From the NCBI GenBank assembly GCA_020444775.1, contig JAGRHX010000307.1:1-5358 (forward strand): a DNA stretch of 5,358 nucleotides, read 5' to 3'. The number at the start of each line of letters is the position of its first letter. Position 1 is the first letter of the stretch. The translations under genes were made by a program, and so were the position numbers. Of this stretch, positions 4,178 through 5,358 are shown piece after piece. Under the pieces are notes generated by a model. The model was not told where the DNA came from. It was given only the letters and a program-made list of their open reading frames with translations, and did not search any database. This stretch comes from Gammaproteobacteria bacterium (GTDB lineage: Bacteria; Pseudomonadota; Gammaproteobacteria; HK1).

Positions 4178-5358
4178 TCAGCTCGCCTTGGGATCCGCGG
4201 ACGCTCTAGCCGCGCGCTCCAGCAGATCGCGAGCATGGGCTAGCGCCTGCTCGGTGATCTCTTCGCCAGCCAGCATGCGCGCCAGCTCGCGGACTCGGGT
4301 CTCGCCGGTCAGTGGCTCGAGGCTGGAACGAGTCGCGCTGCGCTCGCTCTGCTTGTGCACGAGCAGCTGGTGATGGGCCTGCGAGGCGACCTGTGGCAGG
4401 TGGGTCACACACAGCACCTGGCGGGTCCGGGCGAGGGCACGCAGGTTGCGTCCCACCACCTCGGCGGTCTTGCCACCGACGCCGACGTCGACCTCGTCGA
4501 AGACCAGGGTCGGCACGCTGCTGTCGTGCACCGCGACGACCTGGATGGCCAGCGCGATTCGTGACAGTTCGCCTCCCGAGGCTACCCGCCCAATGGGTTG
4601 GAACGGCTGGCCTGGATTGGTGGCGACGGTCAGCTCGACCTCGTCGATGCCGTGCGCGGTGACACGCGGTGGGTCCGCGCTGTGCACCTCGACGGCGAGC
4701 CGCGCACCGGCCATGCCGAGCGTGCCCAGACGCTCGCTGACCCGATCGGCGAGCTGCCTGGCGGCGCCATGGCGCGCTTTGCTGAGCTTGCGTGCGCAGC
4801 GCAGATAGGCCTCGCTGGCCTTGCCCAGCGCTGTGTCGATCTCGCGCAGTCGCTGGCTGGATTGCTCGAGGCTCGCAACCTCTTCGCTGAGACCGCTGTG
4901 CCGCTCGCACAGCGCCTCGGGCTGTACACGATGCTTGCGCGCCAGCTCGTGCGCGGCGCTCAACCGTGATTCGACCTCGGCCTGGCGAGCCTCGTTGTGC
5001 TCGACAGCGTCGAGGGCGTCACGCAGCGTGCTGGTCCCCTCGTCGAGGTTGATGCGAGCCTGCTCGAAAAGCTCCAGGGCACTGCCGAGACGCGGCTCGA
5101 ACCGCGACAGCGACTGTAGTCGGCTACAGGCCTGGGCCAGCGCACCGGCCGCGCTTTGCTCGTCGTCGCTGAGCAGCTCGAGGAGCCGGTGGCCCTGGGC
5201 CATCAGCTCGTCAGCGTGCGACAGACGCTTGAGCTCGGCCTCGAGCTGTTCGATCTCGCCTGGCTGTAGGGCCAGTGTATCCAGCTCTTCGAGCTGATAG
5301 CGTAGGAAATCCAGACGCTGCTCGAGGCTGTCCGCGCCGGACAGAAGTGTGTCGCGTT
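4178..5358 (-). CDS. recN: DNA repair protein RecN, C-terminal part (5' end outside the window)
   Basis: RecN is an SMC-like ATPase recruited to double-strand breaks, where it holds DNA together during RecA-dependent repair; in E. coli it is strongly SOS-induced. The frame is open from the right edge. Upstream of the first visible Met at 5203 it continues for 51 more codons, including LRYQLEELDTLALQPGE, a typical RecN block, so that Met is internal. In all 392 residues are visible of a usual 550-560, and the N-terminal Walker A head is missing. Long charged helices (roughly nt 5320-4730) form the coiled coil. The C-terminal head shows the ABC signature SGGELSR (4579-4559), Walker B with TLVFDEVD (4510-4487), the following VGVGG, and VTHLPQVA (4408-4385) holding the switch histidine. 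The C-terminus EEITEQALAHARDLL is also family-typical. Two hairpins and bamE follow on the same strand, the usual neighbour order. Any LexA box lies outside the window. Confidence 0.96.
   Translation of the reverse strand, partial: RDTLLSGADSLEQRLDFLRYQLEELDTLALQPGEIEQLEAELKRLSHADELMAQGHRLLELLSDDEQSAAGALAQACSRLQSLSRFEPRLGSALELFEQARINLDEGTSTLRDALDAVEHNEARQAEVESRLSAAHELARKHRVQPEALCERHSGLSEEVASLEQSSQRLREIDTALGKASEAYLRCARKLSKARHGAARQLADRVSERLGTLGMAGARLAVEVHSADPPRVTAHGIDEVELTVATNPGQPFQPIGRVASGGELSRIALAIQVVAVHDSSVPTLVFDEVDVGVGGKTAEVVGRNLRALARTRQVLCVTHLPQVASQAHHQLLVHKQSERSATRSSLEPLTGETRVRELARMLAGEEITEQALAHARDLLERAARASADPKAS

Noticed and set aside
4206..4910. A 234-codon minus-strand frame within recN
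   Set aside because: It is an alternative frame of recN, whose ABC signature, Walker B and switch motifs are unmistakable. Its arginine/alanine-rich composition is that of a GC-rich shadow.

Overview
The window looks like a conserved core chromosomal locus of a high-GC gammaproteobacterium: the region linking recN, bamE, rnfH, ratA, smpB and ssrA. The 5' end of the tmRNA, the BamE lipoprotein and the RnfH/RatA pair in this order all point to that class. I cannot name a genus from the sequence.

Layout from left to right. Positions 1-100 (minus) are the first 100 nt of tmRNA (ssrA), running off the left edge just after the resume codon. smpB (235-714, minus) lies 134 bp upstream of it. A 120 bp divergent intergenic region (715-834) carries three copies of a GCTTGGA motif. 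ratA (835-1305) and rnfH (1292-1600) follow on the plus strand and overlap by 14 bp. They meet tail to tail, with a 7 bp overlap, a minus-strand run that reads from the right edge: recN (partial, 5358-4178), bamE (4062-3121), an unnamed two-repeat protein (3108-2440) and a short-chain dehydrogenase/reductase (2376-1594).

Functionally the window groups ribosome rescue (tmRNA plus SmpB), an outer-membrane assembly lipoprotein (BamE), a recombinational-repair SMC-like ATPase (RecN), a START/Coq10-type lipid-binding protein (RatA) and a small ubiquitin-fold protein (RnfH). In the familiar E. coli arrangement bamE and rnfH are convergent neighbours. Here two extra genes sit exactly at that junction, in the same direction as bamE and closely spaced behind it. 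They are the one clearly accessory element.

The most notable points are this inserted pair, the internal duplication in the unnamed protein, the roughly 170-residue C-terminal extension of BamE, a His in place of the tetrad Asn in the dehydrogenase, and the triple motif between smpB and ratA. Nothing here looks like a phage, transposon, CRISPR array or defence island, and I do not see a clearly new system. Every gene except the unnamed protein belongs to a known family.
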